Source: Pisaster brevispinus
Taxonomy: Eukaryota; Echinodermata; Asteroidea; Forcipulatida; Asteriidae
DNA: 64,000 nt
Assembly (NCBI GenBank): GCA_023634235.1
Contig: JAMKCF010000009.1
Location: forward strand, 1,612,001 to 1,676,000
Direction of reading: 5' to 3'
The position numbers were made by a program, and so were the translations under genes. Below the pieces are notes generated by a model. That model saw only the letters and a list, made by a program, of their open reading frames with translations. It was not told where the DNA came from and did not search any database. How positions within the stretch are numbered: position 1 is the stretch's first letter; each line of letters starts with the position of its first letter. Below are positions 49,301-57,285 of the stretch, in pieces.

Positions 49301-52300
49301 TGTGCAGTTCTTTCACTGAGCAGATTACTAGTTCGTTACAATACACTTGAAGAGACAGACTCCGCATCGCTGGCGCATGTGGGAATGTTTTACATCCCAA
49401 GCCCCGGTCTCGAGTTGAGCTGCATGGGGAGAAGCAGTGTAACTTAACCGCATGTGTTCTCCTTGCTTGCCGTTAAAAGGCATTAGTACAGCAATCAACG
49501 CTAATGGAAAGGGCTTTTGTTCGGATCTACAATCATTTAAAAATAGCAAAATCAACCAGTGAAAGTTAAATTTTAAGAGTAATGTTATGACAAATTTCAA
49601 ACCTCATGAAAAAAAGTATTTATTTTTTCCCCTTTTAGAATCTTTCATACCACTCTTAACCCCGATGTAAACAGATTAATTGTGCTGAAAGAGTTTCAAT
49701 ATGAGAGGAAAATACAAGCAAATATGATTAGACTTGGTTACTCAAAGTTACCTGAAGAATGTGTCCACCTAGATTGTGCTCATAAACCTCCTGAGCTATT
49801 GCAGATACTCCGGAATGTTGATGAGAATATCGACCTAAAAACAACCATAAGTTATCCATATTATACTTTATGGTCAAATATTAAATAATATATTTATATT
49901 TCAACGGATCAAAGGTGAAGTGTCAAAGGTTGGTGGCTATAAACATCCAATCCAAATGACAAACAAAAATTCAAGTAGTGATGTTTTGCTTGAGAACACA
50001 CTTCTCCCTTCAGCCAGGTAAATATCTGAACCCACTTTCTGCACATATGGATTTGTCATGCACACAAATTGTACAAATATTTCTACATGTAAATAACACC
50101 TTAACAAAACAAAACAAAAACATACACACACTGCATGGATGCTGCGCGGTTCAACAGTCCATGCCATCGTGAGTCAGGGGTTCTAGTTCTCCTTCTAAAT
50201 TGAGGCTCACAAAAACAAATAGTAAAGCAAAGAAGCAAAGTTGATTCTTTGTTTAAATAAGTTTAAATTAAAGTGAACTTAGGTCAGATTCTTGTCTTTC
50301 AAGCACATCCATAAACTATATGCTACAACAAACCGTATTACTGACTAATGTAGCCACCACAAAAACATTAAACGTACACAGTGCCATCGTAAATTCTTAA
50401 GTTATGCTGCCATTATTAATTTTAGAGAATTGTTTTCTGGTCAGACAGTTGCAAGCTGCTGAAGTTTGTAAAACAACCGATTTAGCAAAGGCTTTGTTGA
50501 AGTTACTAAACCAATAGTTCATTGGTCTAAAGTTCAGCTCAATAATGATGTGGGTAAAGCTAATTGTCCAATCACAAAATTTGTCACAGCATTTTGTTGG
50601 TAAGGATTTACACTTCCATTAGCTGTTGTGTACTAAGCAATCAGCTGGAATAACTTTAGAAAAGATCTGTCAAGCGGCTAAATCAGCTTTACTTTAGAAA
50701 TATTTCCATACAAAATTGCCCAACGCTGGACGTAAAAGCCTTCAAAATGATGTGGCAAAATGTTAAAAAACAAATAAGTCAATACCAAGAAGTGGATCTT
50801 CACGATAAATATACTGTTCGAGAATATTTTGTACTTCACAGAAATCCAGAGATATAATCAAATTTATACACCAGGCTGATATTTTGGGGAAATGTATACA
50901 CGCAGGCAGCGCACTCCCAGGAACGAATTCAACAACAAGTTTACATGACAAATTTATATGTAAACAACAGAAACTGATGGCAGGCCTCCTGTGACACTCA
51001 ACCAAGTTGCTCATTCAACAGAGAAAAGGCTCATCATAATAACTATTAATCTTACACCATGATACAAAGGCTGAATCCCTTAGCCACAACCACCATCCCA
51101 ATCCTTTACAAAATGTGCATTATGATCTTGATAAATTACTCCTACCATGAAACAAACATCCTGTGCATATACATAGTTAATAGAGAAAACAGGAAATATA
51201 TGTGGAGCTTGAACTGGATCATAAATTTGATAATTCCATCATGAAGTGGACAGGGCTCAAGAGCAGGAAATGATTTATAATCATTCCAATCTGGTATCTT
51301 CTTATTTAGAACGTATAATTTGCACAACAGGACTTTGGGCCCCTGATCTTTAAATCACTTTTAGAAATGAAGATTTTTGTCTGAAGTAAATGTGGTTGGT
51401 CAAGGTTCAATTGAAGTCTAGTCTAGATCGTTACAATGACTGAAGAATAAAATCCTGGTTTAAACAAATACCACTTGAAGTCCTCTTATATCTAACAGGT
51501 GAAATTGACTTATTTGGTGTAAAATAATTCCCCAATTCACTGTGTTTTTTTTTTTGAAGATACAAGTGTACATCATTATGGAAGGAGTAAATTTATTCCC
51601 ATTCTGTAGTTTTCAATAAACGTACTACACAATCAACCTGTGAAAAAGCCATCAAATTTGGCGGAAAAAAAAAAAAAAAAAAAAAAAAGTTTTTGTAGGT
51701 ATTTTGTAGGTATTCATAAAAATGTTCATTTTGATTGCCACAAACAAAATAAGCAACATTGTTTTAGAGGGTCTTAAATGATATTTTCTCCCCTTTGATA
51801 GTTTTTCCAATAGCACTATTTCTCAGGGGATGGGTACTCAATAAGCTTACTAATTAGCTTATGGCACTTATGATTAGTGAGCTTTCAGACTGGAACTAAT
51901 TCATGTGTAAAACACTGATGTTTAATAATCCTGTGCCAATAGTGATGTATAAAATGTTTCTGAAGGACCAGAATGATTCTGTACAAAAATCATCGCTATG
52001 TATCCCCCTCTCTGAAAAAAAAAATTATAATGGGGATGGTTAAAAATATAGGCAGGAAAATTTCACCAGAAAACAAAGAAGAAGAAAAAAAACCCACTGT
52101 TTCCTTGACAATGATAAGCAAGACAACAATGTTATATTGTTTTGTTTTTGTATAGGCATGATTGATTTCAAAGACCGAGCACACACCTTGTAAGACGGAG
52201 GAGATACTTCTTCCGACACCGTGACTCTCCAGGTAGGTATGCCATGGTGGATCTCCCTGCATGGCAAAGTCCCTTATCTTGAGATAACTCATGGTCAGCC

Positions 52301-55300
52301 TAATGATGGAAGCCTTGTCCAGCTGGCTGGTGATGGCTGCCGGCAGCGGCAACATCTTGGCCAGCTCATAATACTCGTAGTTTTCCTTGCCTCGGCGGGA
52401 ACGGGCTGCGTCTCGAGATTTCTCCTTGCGAAGCGCGATGATCCTGCACATGGAAAAGAAAAAAAGCCAAGGTTGAAAGGATGATTTTTGCTTTTGAGAT
52501 TGTGATCGTAGTTTCATTTTGCCGTGAAAGTTTGAAGGCTGGGATTGCAAATGGAATACATGAGACTTTCTAATAGTAACAATTCTTTGATAGGAGAGGA
52601 AATTAATGTCACATCTGTGGTTTTTAATACCACGATGGAAATGTTTCCACAACAATAACAATAATTGATGTATCAAAAAAGCATAATTTCTTATAATATA
52701 TAAAAAAAACTTAAGGGGTTAGCAATGATCCTCAAAAGATGATTTGGATAATCAACCTAAGAAATACACAAAATAACACAATACACTAAATTACGTTGTG
52801 ATAGCTCCAGCAAGAGATGGTGTGGAAATAACTCAATATTCTCCTGACAAATATACTTCAACTTCAATGTTTGAAACCACAGTTGATCAGTCAAAACAAA
52901 AAATAATAAAAAATTGTCAACAAACTCCAGAGTGCTGTAGTTTACATGATGCAGGTTCTATCACTTATCCAGATTATTACTCTATAATATTACTCTAAGC
53001 ATTACTCTACTTGTTATTGCTGTGGTTATACAGTGAGAAAAGAATGCAATATTCAGGGCTTGAATTTGGGGGAAAAAAATTCACAAGACTGCAGGGCTTG
53101 TAGCTAAAACTTTTGCTGGACCAGAAAATCGTTCACAAGCCCAGAATCAAAATGTGACACAGTGTCACAAAGCATTATACTTATGGGTAAAACTTTCATA
53201 AATACTCCACAGAATTGTAGGATATTTTATCAGACTCAAAGTCAACATTTGAACATAATTTTTTGAAATAAAGATGAGGTGAAGTATTAAAATTCAATCA
53301 CACAAGACTACTGGACTTGTCCAGTCATGAGTTTACTAGCCCGATGCTAAAATCACTGGCCTCGGGCCTGCAGTCCAGTGTTAATTTTGATATTGTGACT
53401 GGGCTCATACAACTGATCTAGAATGAGATGAAACACATTAAACACAACCTCCTTAACAAGTCCCCATGATTCCTATTGCAGACCAAACCACAGTTTCAGT
53501 CTAATATAATTGCAACATAACAAACTAATTATGCGCTAAACATATTCCATCTTGAAAGTCAATTTCAAATTCAGAGATCTACAACTGGAAATTAAAAAAA
53601 TTGAATTAACTTCAATCACAGCTGATCTTCACTGGATTTCGGGTCAGTTTACGAGTTAGCCACACCGTAATTTCCAAGGATACAGCGGAATCAGGACTGA
53701 CTAATAAGCCCCGCGGCAGGAGCGAGATGATTTCATTGGCACCCTTAATGACCCCCGACCACTTGACAATATCCCCAGGACTAATATCATCACAATGTTA
53801 TCCTTCTACTGCCCCGTCTCACGCATAAACTCAAATCAATTTTCAGAATCCTGCCGATGCTGTCATCAAAACATGATGATCACCCTGAGTGATTACCCCC
53901 CACACAAGTATTACCCTGTATTTCCTGCTTTATAAATGATGCAATATATGCCAGTGTGGCCCTCCAAGCCGTGGCTCGGCGTGCGCTAATGATTTTGGGA
54001 GGAGAGATAAAGCATTGTTTGTTTACCGGATGATGTCAGATATGGCCCTTGGACGGGCCTGTGCAGTGGATGACAAGATAATGACAGATTGCGCTAATGT
54101 CCTCTTCCATATGTGTGTGGTGTCTGCCACTGCGAAGAGGACAGGACTACACTCTGTCAAGCATGGGATACAATTTTAAAAAGTTATAACCTGTGTGCAG
54201 AGTTGTGACAAAGGCAGGGGTCACTGGATGCGATAAAATTTGCTTCATTTTGAAGTGTTTATCCGAAAGGGAAAATTTTAATTAAAGGAAGAAAAAGTCT
54301 TTAAGGAAAGGAAGATTTTAATTAAAGTAAAAATACTTATTTACAAGTCATTTCCTTACATCAATTTTAGTACATGATATGTACAAACCATCTTTATCCT
54401 ACAATACCAGGTTTTTGTTCTATTTCTTCGCTTTAAAATCTGGTTTTCTTCTTCTTCTTCTTAGTAAGAGCCTAACATAATTGAAACAGTTCGTGTCCAA
54501 CATTAAACAATTCTTTAAAGTCTTAACATTTTTTATAGAGCATAGTAAAGGTGGGTTAAGTCAATATTTATGAATAGATAAACAATCCAAATTTCACCAA
54601 GAGCATCGTTAGAGCAATTTCATAAAAGCCTTTTTAAGAGTACACTGGGGGACTGAAATACCCACTTGACCACCGATAAGAAATCCAGTCATTTTAGCAT
54701 TGGCCCAGTAACTCTACAACTGAACATGTCCTGCAGTCTAGTATTAATATTTGAAGATTTTCTAACTTAAACTGTTCAGTTTCAAACCTCTTCCTCATAT
54801 CAGCAAATATCAAAAAGAGAGAACTATTTTAGGTCAAGCAAAAACAATTTTCTGGTCCAGTGAAACTTCTGAGCTACAAGACCTGCAATCTCGTGGGGAT
54901 TCTCTTGAAATTTAAGCCTGGTACACCACAACAGTGATAACCCCTGCTTGGTTGAAGCGATGGATACTCTGTGAAGTGCGTGTTGGTTTGTTCTGAAAAG
55001 TTTAACAATAGTGTTCCTTCAAGTTTTAGAGACTAATAGAGACCAACCAGCTTTTTCCAGAGCCCTCCTGTCCTCTAAAATGGAAGCTTACTGAGTGACC
55101 TGAATGCAGTGCCCATTGCCACATACGAGCAAGGATTGCTTCAGCAAGGTACAAGACATGACAACTTTTTGATAAATCAGTGGTGCATCAAATCAATCAT
55201 GACCTCATAAATCCCACCAAGTCTTCTTATTATTAGTTTTTGAAACTTATGTCTAAACTGATGAAATTACTGCACGAGGGAATATGAACAATGTGAGTTT

Positions 55301-57285
55301 TGGTGTATTTTAGAATGCGATGATTTATCATACATGTCTAGGTGTAGGGCAAAATCTAAAAATGTATTGCTATTGTTTAAACACGTTTTGCAACTTATGC
55401 TTTCAAACTTGTTTATGTACAAATAAATGCAAATCAGTGCAAGTAACCTTTAGAGTGTCCTTCTACTTGGTGGTAGTGGAAACACAACTGAACTTCATAA
55501 ATATCCCAGACAGTTTCGGCAGTCCTATTGGTTTTTTACCTGGTATTAAACGGCTGATGAAGACATAGCTGGAGCTGTTTAAATCCAATTGGCTATAGCC
55601 CGTTCGGCATTCATAGCCATACGCGTGATGGTGCAAAAGCTTACGCAGGCGCTAATAACGCGTAACGCAATCAATACATACGTCTCTCAATGTAAAATCT
55701 ATTAGAACGAGCGTACACGCAACTGTTGAGCGACGCATGCAATTTGATATGGCAAAACAGCCCGAGGACAGGAGGTTACAAATTTAACAGAAAGACAAGT
55801 TCAATGACAGTTTTGCCTAAATTTTAAAGCTTTTTAACAAAAAGGTTTTTTAGGAATGGAAATAAAGGAGCAGTGCCTCAGTCTTAAACGACAATTTAAA
55901 ACCTTTCAAACGTGGGAAAAAGGACCACACTGCTTAATCGCACGGACACGACCCTGCTGGTTTTAAACGGCCGTTTGAGACCTTGTCGCCTTACTAAAAC
56001 ATGCAACTTTTAAATCTCTCATCCGAATCAAAGTCTCTGTCATTAAAGAGAAGAGCAAAAAAGCTTAAAGTCAACCATGAAGTATAATGCAAACTACTTT
56101 GTATAAGTAGCATTCCTTAAAACTTTGTAAAAGAAAACAAAGTTACCACAAGCTATATTCAAAGCCAAGTTACAGGATTGCTGAGCATCAGGAAAAGATT
56201 AGTTAGTTTCAATCTGAAAGCTCAGTAAGTATAAAGTTTACATCTGTACAAATACCAATCCTGAAGTAAAACATTTCCACAAATCCCCCTTGCTTATTTT
56301 AACCGCACATTCCAACTAAACCTGACAAGAACACGCACAAAATCCCTCAGAAAACACAAAATGTTTCACTAAAACCTAACCAATATGATTCAATTTTCTC
56401 TGAACTATTTAATTTCAGTCTTAATGTACAAATTAGCTGCAGATTGAAACAAAAGTGGTGCACAAACTACAAACAGATCCTGTGCGTACACACTAGACAC
56501 AGATAAAACACAGAGTCCAAAAAACACCAAAATTAAAAAACAGGGTTTCAAGAAAGACAACCTGAATACACTTCGGATTAAACCTTGGATGATGCAATCT
56601 GATAAAATTAAAATTTTGAAAATCTGAAAATATTAAAATACTCCTCACTGAAATTTCCTAACAGAAACCTCAAGGTAGATTGAATAATAAACACCTTCTG
56701 AACTGTTCAGAGAAAATGTTTAAATGTTCAAAGATTAAACACAGTCAAGTTTACCTAAGGAAGTCGCAATAGTTCTCTTTGTGGCACTAAGAGAAAAACG
56801 GCTATAAAATAACTAGTAGTAAATACAAGAAAACCGGCAATGGGGAAAGTTAATTTTGGAAGACCATGCTTACAAAAACCTTCGCCTAAATTCGTAAGCA
56901 AAAATTCTGACCAAGTTGGCATTCATTTTGAAATGTTGTGTGCCAACTGCAGTAAAATGTAAACGTAATTACCAGAAGTCATTAACACATCAGTCATATT
57001 TTCAATCTTTTATGACTACAGTGACATTAATTTCCTAACAGGTACTATTTCCCGTAGGTACCAGCATTAAAAGCCCTGGTATTGGTGTCAGTCGCCCAAC
57101 AACATTCAAGCATACAGAAATTAGCCACGCTGGAGATGGCTTACATGGTGCTGAATTTGCCCCCGCGCGTGCTACATCTAATACGTGCTACATCTAAGCC
57201 GACGAGCGCAAAAACCCGTGGCACGTACTTACATGGTAGCATCCAGATTGGAGGCATAGGGTTCTGGATACATGAAACATTCCAT
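26972..57285 (-). CDS. NPAS3: bHLH-PAS transcription factor, NPAS1/NPAS3/trachealess type; complete, 11 coding exons
   Basis: Nuclear DNA-binding factor expected to pair with ARNT/tango through bHLH and PAS domains and to bind ACGTG-type sites. Coding exons (minus strand): 57285-57233, 52443-52187, 49834-49752, 49166-49077, 43257-43071, 34845-34730, 33659-33466, 32195-32089, 30283-30139, 29717-29593, 28341-26972. They sum to 2,727 nt, an integral 908 codons plus TGA, with GT-AG borders and matching phases throughout. Residues 23-78 are the basic HLH (starts [17 protein letters not shown]); GDPPW is at 81-85. PAS-A begins near 125 (HILQALDGF, then [11 protein letters not shown]); the [10 protein letters not shown] segment is near 243. 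PAS-B spans about 310-411 (KGQ..TRYYRWM..GGYIWIQ). The C-terminal tail has a basic cluster at 486-503, WDNPPNRE at 626-633, PDSLLTPP at 679-686 and a Tyr/Asn-rich end. SIM-type proteins lack GDPPW and PPNRE. Only one copy is present, so the NPAS1 versus NPAS3 symbol is a convention; it may be the single pre-duplication orthologue (trh). Confidence 0.93.
28835..28965 (+). repeat. GGCAGTGGCGTAGCCAGGA-type dispersed repeat fragment (intron 10)
   Basis: AGGCAGTGGCGTAGCCAGGA followed by G-rich sequence (GGTGGGGGTGGGGCA). A related string, GAGTGGCATAACTAGGCA, and a matching G-rich block lie at 21,165-21,325. Similar motifs are common in metazoan interspersed repeats. Confidence 0.45.
29250..29530 (+). 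mobile_element. 5'-truncated SINE of the same family (intron 10)
   Basis: TCCTTGAGCAAGGCACTTAA, GCTTCTCTTAACCAAGGTGT, CTCCCCAGGGAGTCGAC and the tail GTGCTATATAAGAACCAATT plus ATT match the body of 33,111-33,460. The tRNA head is missing. Confidence 0.75.
29593..29717 (-). CDS. NPAS3: NPAS exon 10 (acidic/Ser linker after PAS-B)
   Basis: Acceptor TTACATCACAG|T, donor ACAG|GTGAGC, phase 2 in and phase 1 out. It encodes [20 protein letters not shown], then a Ser/Glu-rich stretch ending [12 protein letters not shown]3 has a similar MDIAQLPHLP...SDSESD segment here. Confidence 0.92.
30139..30283 (-). CDS. NPAS3: NPAS exon 9 (PAS-B, end)
   Basis: Acceptor CATTTCCAG|TG, donor ATCAG|GTAAGG, phase 1 in and phase 2 out. 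The split Leu plus [14 protein letters not shown] and [17 protein letters not shown] match the PAS-B core and PAC strand of NPAS3 (DLLNKGQ...YYRWM.K.GGYIWIQ). Confidence 0.97.
30427..30640. mobile_element. SINE remnants with two tRNA-like modules in opposite orientation (intron 9/8 boundary region)
   Basis: Minus strand: TAGCCCAGTTAG (A box) and GGTTCAAATCC (B box) at 30,475-30,425. Plus strand: TAGCTCAGTGGGTAGAGC at 30,537 with CCGGAGCTTCAAATCTGCTC. The downstream motif TTTCCCTTGTGGTTTAT recurs at 22,872. No intact tRNA cloverleaf, so these are not tRNA genes. Confidence 0.65.
30885..31515. repeat. CCAATTGG-rich stretch with a (GGGATTGAGTTG)n core
   Basis: At 30,920-30,975 the 12-bp unit GGGATTGAGTTG repeats about four times. 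Over the next 550 bp CAATTGG, CCAATTGG and CAGTTGG variants recur more than a dozen times. Probably a decayed tandem repeat. It lies in intron 8. Confidence 0.6.
31674..31872 (+). mobile_element. Palindromic MITE, family 3, copy 1 (in intron 8)
   Basis: Arms GAGGTTTGCTGAGACACCAT...GAGTTGTGTTGGTTCTGAAAA pair with TTTTCAGAACCAACACCACA...ATGGTGCC...CCTCAC. The tail ATCCCCACCGTGCAAAGTTT is shared, in reverse, with the copy at 48.73 kb. Confidence 0.8.
32089..32195 (-). CDS. NPAS3: NPAS exon 8 (PAS-B, middle)
   Basis: Acceptor TTTTACTTACAG|G, donor GATT|GTGAGT, phase 2 in and phase 1 out. It encodes [20 protein letters not shown] then [15 protein letters not shown], the helical part of PAS-B. Confidence 0.94.
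32555..32804. mobile_element. Long fold-back MITE with GGGCCC ends (in intron 7 region)
   Basis: ACCAGGGCCCAATTTCATAG ... CTATGAAATTGGGCCCTGGT. The two arms of roughly 110 bp pair almost completely (for example GGAAATTTGGTTGGTAATC against GATTACCAACCAAATTTCC), with a short loop. It shares its outermost 14 bp with family 1 but has a different interior. It is upstream of exon 8 in transcript sense. Confidence 0.88.
33111..33460 (+). mobile_element. tRNA-derived SINE next to the exon 7 donor
   Basis: The head folds like a tRNA with a long variable arm. GTGTCATGACC at 33113 pairs perfectly with GGTCATGACAC near 33198; the A box is TGACCAAGCGG and the B box GGGTTCTAGTCCC. The body contains TTCTTGAGCAAGATGCTTTA and CTCCCCAGGGAGCTGAG, and the tail GCGCTATATAAGGAGTAG then ATT repeats. 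The tail ends about 5 bp from the minus-strand GT donor of exon 7. Confidence 0.85.
33466..33659 (-). CDS. NPAS3: NPAS exon 7 (PAS-A/PAS-B linker and start of PAS-B)
   Basis: Acceptor CGCTTTTAG|GTC, donor GCTAA|GTGAGT, phase 0 in and phase 2 out. It encodes [12 protein letters not shown]..., [13 protein letters not shown] and the first PAS-B strand ([17 protein letters not shown]). LPPPTINE is a family signature. The donor sits about 5 bp from the tail of a SINE. Confidence 0.95.
34730..34845 (-). CDS. NPAS3: NPAS exon 6 (PAS-A, end)
   Basis: Acceptor TTCTATTTTAG|CG, donor TATAAG|GTACAG, phase 1 in and phase 0 out. It encodes ...[18 protein letters not shown], then VHIKSSGYK. The [10 protein letters not shown]...KSSGYK segment is shared with NPAS3 and trachealess. 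Confidence 0.96.
36389..36533. mobile_element. MITE, family 2, copy 2 (in intron 5)
   Basis: A 145-bp element with terminal inverted repeats of about 35 bp (TTAGGCCGTACCCGAATTGG...; other end ...CCAATTCAGACACGCCCTTA), rich in GGCTAC/GTAGCC repeats. Confidence 0.85.
40100..40750. promoter_or_regulatory. Repeat-poor GC-richer island in intron 5, candidate enhancer
   Basis: Complex sequence including AATTTGCATGGCAATGCCCC (octamer-like ATTTGCAT), GATTAGCATTTGG, GCTATGCATTTCAATCAG and TCATCGCGTGGACG (GCGTG). Several mutually overlapping short frames, none convincing. Confidence 0.35.
43071..43257 (-). CDS. NPAS3: NPAS exon 5 (PAS-A, second part, plus Ser-rich loop)
   Basis: Acceptor GGTTCACAG|GTC, donor GATT|GTAAGT, phase 0 in and phase 1 out. 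It encodes [20 protein letters not shown], then [10 protein letters not shown], a near-exact family signature. A 32-residue Ser/Thr/Pro-rich loop follows, in the place where family members carry variable low-complexity sequence. Confidence 0.96.
43823..44072 (+). mobile_element. MITE, family 1, copy 3 (in intron 4)
   Basis: A 250-bp element with ends CAGGACCAAATTTCATGGCT and AGCCATGAAATTGGGTCCTG and the shared interior GCGCTTATGATCACCATGCT. It lies within NPAS intron 4. Confidence 0.88.
45367..45480. mobile_element. Near-perfect 114-bp palindrome (in intron 4)
   Basis: TGCAAAAATAAG...CTGACGTTTCCACCCTAGCA...AAGACTCTGCTAGGGTCGAAACATCAG...CTTATTTTTGCA. Arms of about 50 bp, small loop. Typical of a fold-back MITE. 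Confidence 0.75.
46736..46775. repeat. (AG)n microsatellite
   Basis: About 14 AG dinucleotides flanked by A/G-rich sequence in intron 4. Confidence 0.95.
46880..47260. promoter_or_regulatory. Repeat-poor GC-richer island in intron 4, candidate enhancer
   Basis: CCGACCAGAGCTGATGACAG through TGACACCCCGTACTCCCC, with GCTGCCGCGCGCC and GGCTAATCAGCGACTG. It stands out from the flanking (AG)n and AT-rich DNA. The overlapping 125-codon plus-strand frame looks spurious. Confidence 0.35.
47855..47969. mobile_element. MITE, family 2, copy 3 (in intron 4)
   Basis: The right end GCCAATTCGGATACGGCCTAAG matches the family-2 terminus. The left end is shortened, starting at GCGACTACGGCTATGGCTGG. Confidence 0.75.
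48731..48895 (-). mobile_element. Palindromic MITE, family 3, copy 2 (in intron 4)
   Basis: AGGATTTGAAACTTTGCATG, then AAGTGAGGTTTGCGGAGAGA, then arms built on TTTATGAGCTGTG and CACAGCTCATAAAG. It is the reverse-orientation relative of 31,674-31,872. Confidence 0.75.
49077..49166 (-). CDS. NPAS3: NPAS exon 4 (PAS-A, first part)
   Basis: Exactly 30 codons, phase 0 to 0, acceptor CCCCGCACAG, donor CACAG|GTACGA. It encodes ALDGFLFAL through [11 protein letters not shown], the most conserved strip of PAS-A in NPAS3 and trachealess. Confidence 0.97.
49752..49834 (-). CDS. NPAS3: NPAS exon 3 (small linker exon before PAS-A)
   Basis: An 83-nt exon with acceptor TTTTTAG|G and donor CAG|GTAACT, phase 1 in and phase 0 out. 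It encodes 27 residues ending [15 protein letters not shown]. This matches the linker ending EVFEAHLGSHILQ that precedes SLDGF in NPAS3. Without this exon the phases of exons 2 and 4 do not join. The opposite strand is open over the same bases and is easily mistaken for a gene. Confidence 0.9.
51664..51690. repeat. Poly(A) run of about 26 bases in intron 2
   Basis: Uninterrupted A tract after GGCGG, with no SINE-like body recognised on either side. Confidence 0.9.
52187..52443 (-). CDS. NPAS3: NPAS exon 2 (bHLH domain)
   Basis: Acceptor TTTTCCATGTGCAG|G, donor CAAG|GTGTGT, phase 2 in and phase 1 out. It encodes the whole basic region and helix-loop-helix ([17 protein letters not shown], then [19 protein letters not shown]) followed by GDPPW. 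The [12 protein letters not shown] basic region is diagnostic for the NPAS1/NPAS3/trachealess branch; SIM proteins have a different basic sequence here. Confidence 0.97.
53048..53400 (+). repeat. Dispersed repeat, copy 1 of an inverted pair (intron 1)
   Basis: GGGCTTGAATTTGGG...GACTGCAGGGCTTGTAGC and later GATGCTAAAATCACTGGCC...CTGCAGTCCAGTGTTAAT. The same pieces appear inverted at 54,640-54,925. Confidence 0.65.
53640..54150. promoter_or_regulatory. Repeat-poor GC-richer island in intron 1, candidate enhancer
   Basis: Complex sequence unlike the AT-rich intron around it. It contains GCTTTATAAATGATGCAAT, a forkhead-type TGTTTGTTTAC at about 54,017, GCGCTAATG twice and CAAAACATGATGATC. No open reading frame of interest. 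The role is inferred from composition only. Confidence 0.35.
54640..54925 (-). repeat. Dispersed repeat, copy 2 of an inverted pair (intron 1)
   Basis: CCAGTCATTTTAGCATTGGC...CTGCAGTCTAGTATTAAT...TTTTCTGGTCC...GCTACAAGACCTGCAATC...AAATTTAAGCC, the reverse complement order of 53,048-53,400, diverged. Confidence 0.65.
57165..57228. promoter_or_regulatory. Cluster of ACGTG/GCGTG sites at the intron 1 donor
   Basis: ATACGTG at 57181-57187 (plus strand) and GTACGTG at 57228-57222 (minus strand) both fit the RWACGTG site bound by SIM or trachealess with tango. A GCGTG lies at 57167-57171. A 16-bp direct duplication (CGTGCTACATCTAA core) carries two of them. The motifs are visible; their use is inference. 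Confidence 0.35.
57233..57285 (-). CDS. NPAS3: NPAS exon 1 (start codon; N-terminus)
   Basis: Encodes [17 protein letters not shown] and ends AT|GTAAGT (phase 2). Joined to the G opening exon 2, this makes a Met before IIALRKEK. The ATG at 57285 has a strong context (A at -3, G at +4). A second in-frame ATG lies 14 codons upstream at 57327 in a weaker context, with an in-frame TGA nine codons before it, so the protein may instead be 922 residues. The exact donor and matching phase support the exon; the short peptide itself is not conserved enough for me to recognise. Confidence 0.75.

Larger units (their letters stand above)
52444..57232 (-). other. NPAS intron 1 (4.8 kb)
   Basis: Separates the start-codon exon from the bHLH exon. 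It contains the inverted repeat pair (53.05 and 54.64 kb), the candidate enhancer between them, and the ACGTG cluster at its 5' end. Confidence 0.75.

Noticed and set aside
49682..49888. Plus-strand gene fragment
   Set aside because: It is antisense to NPAS exon 3, whose frame, phases and conserved HILQ end explain the open stretch.
52185..52187. Direct splicing of the bHLH exon to the PAS-A exon at 49,166
   Set aside because: The consensus donor leaves phase 1 while the PAS-A exon needs phase 0; the 83-nt exon at 49,834-49,752 resolves this.
51996..52676. 226-codon continuous minus-strand protein
   Set aside because: Only 52443-52187 is exon; the rest is intron read-through beyond clear acceptor and donor sites.
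26972..57285. Assignment to SIM, HIF-alpha or NPAS4
   Set aside because: The basic region [17 protein letters not shown] after the [11 protein letters not shown] and PPNRE are NPAS1/3-trachealess features. No oxygen-dependent degradation motif is seen.
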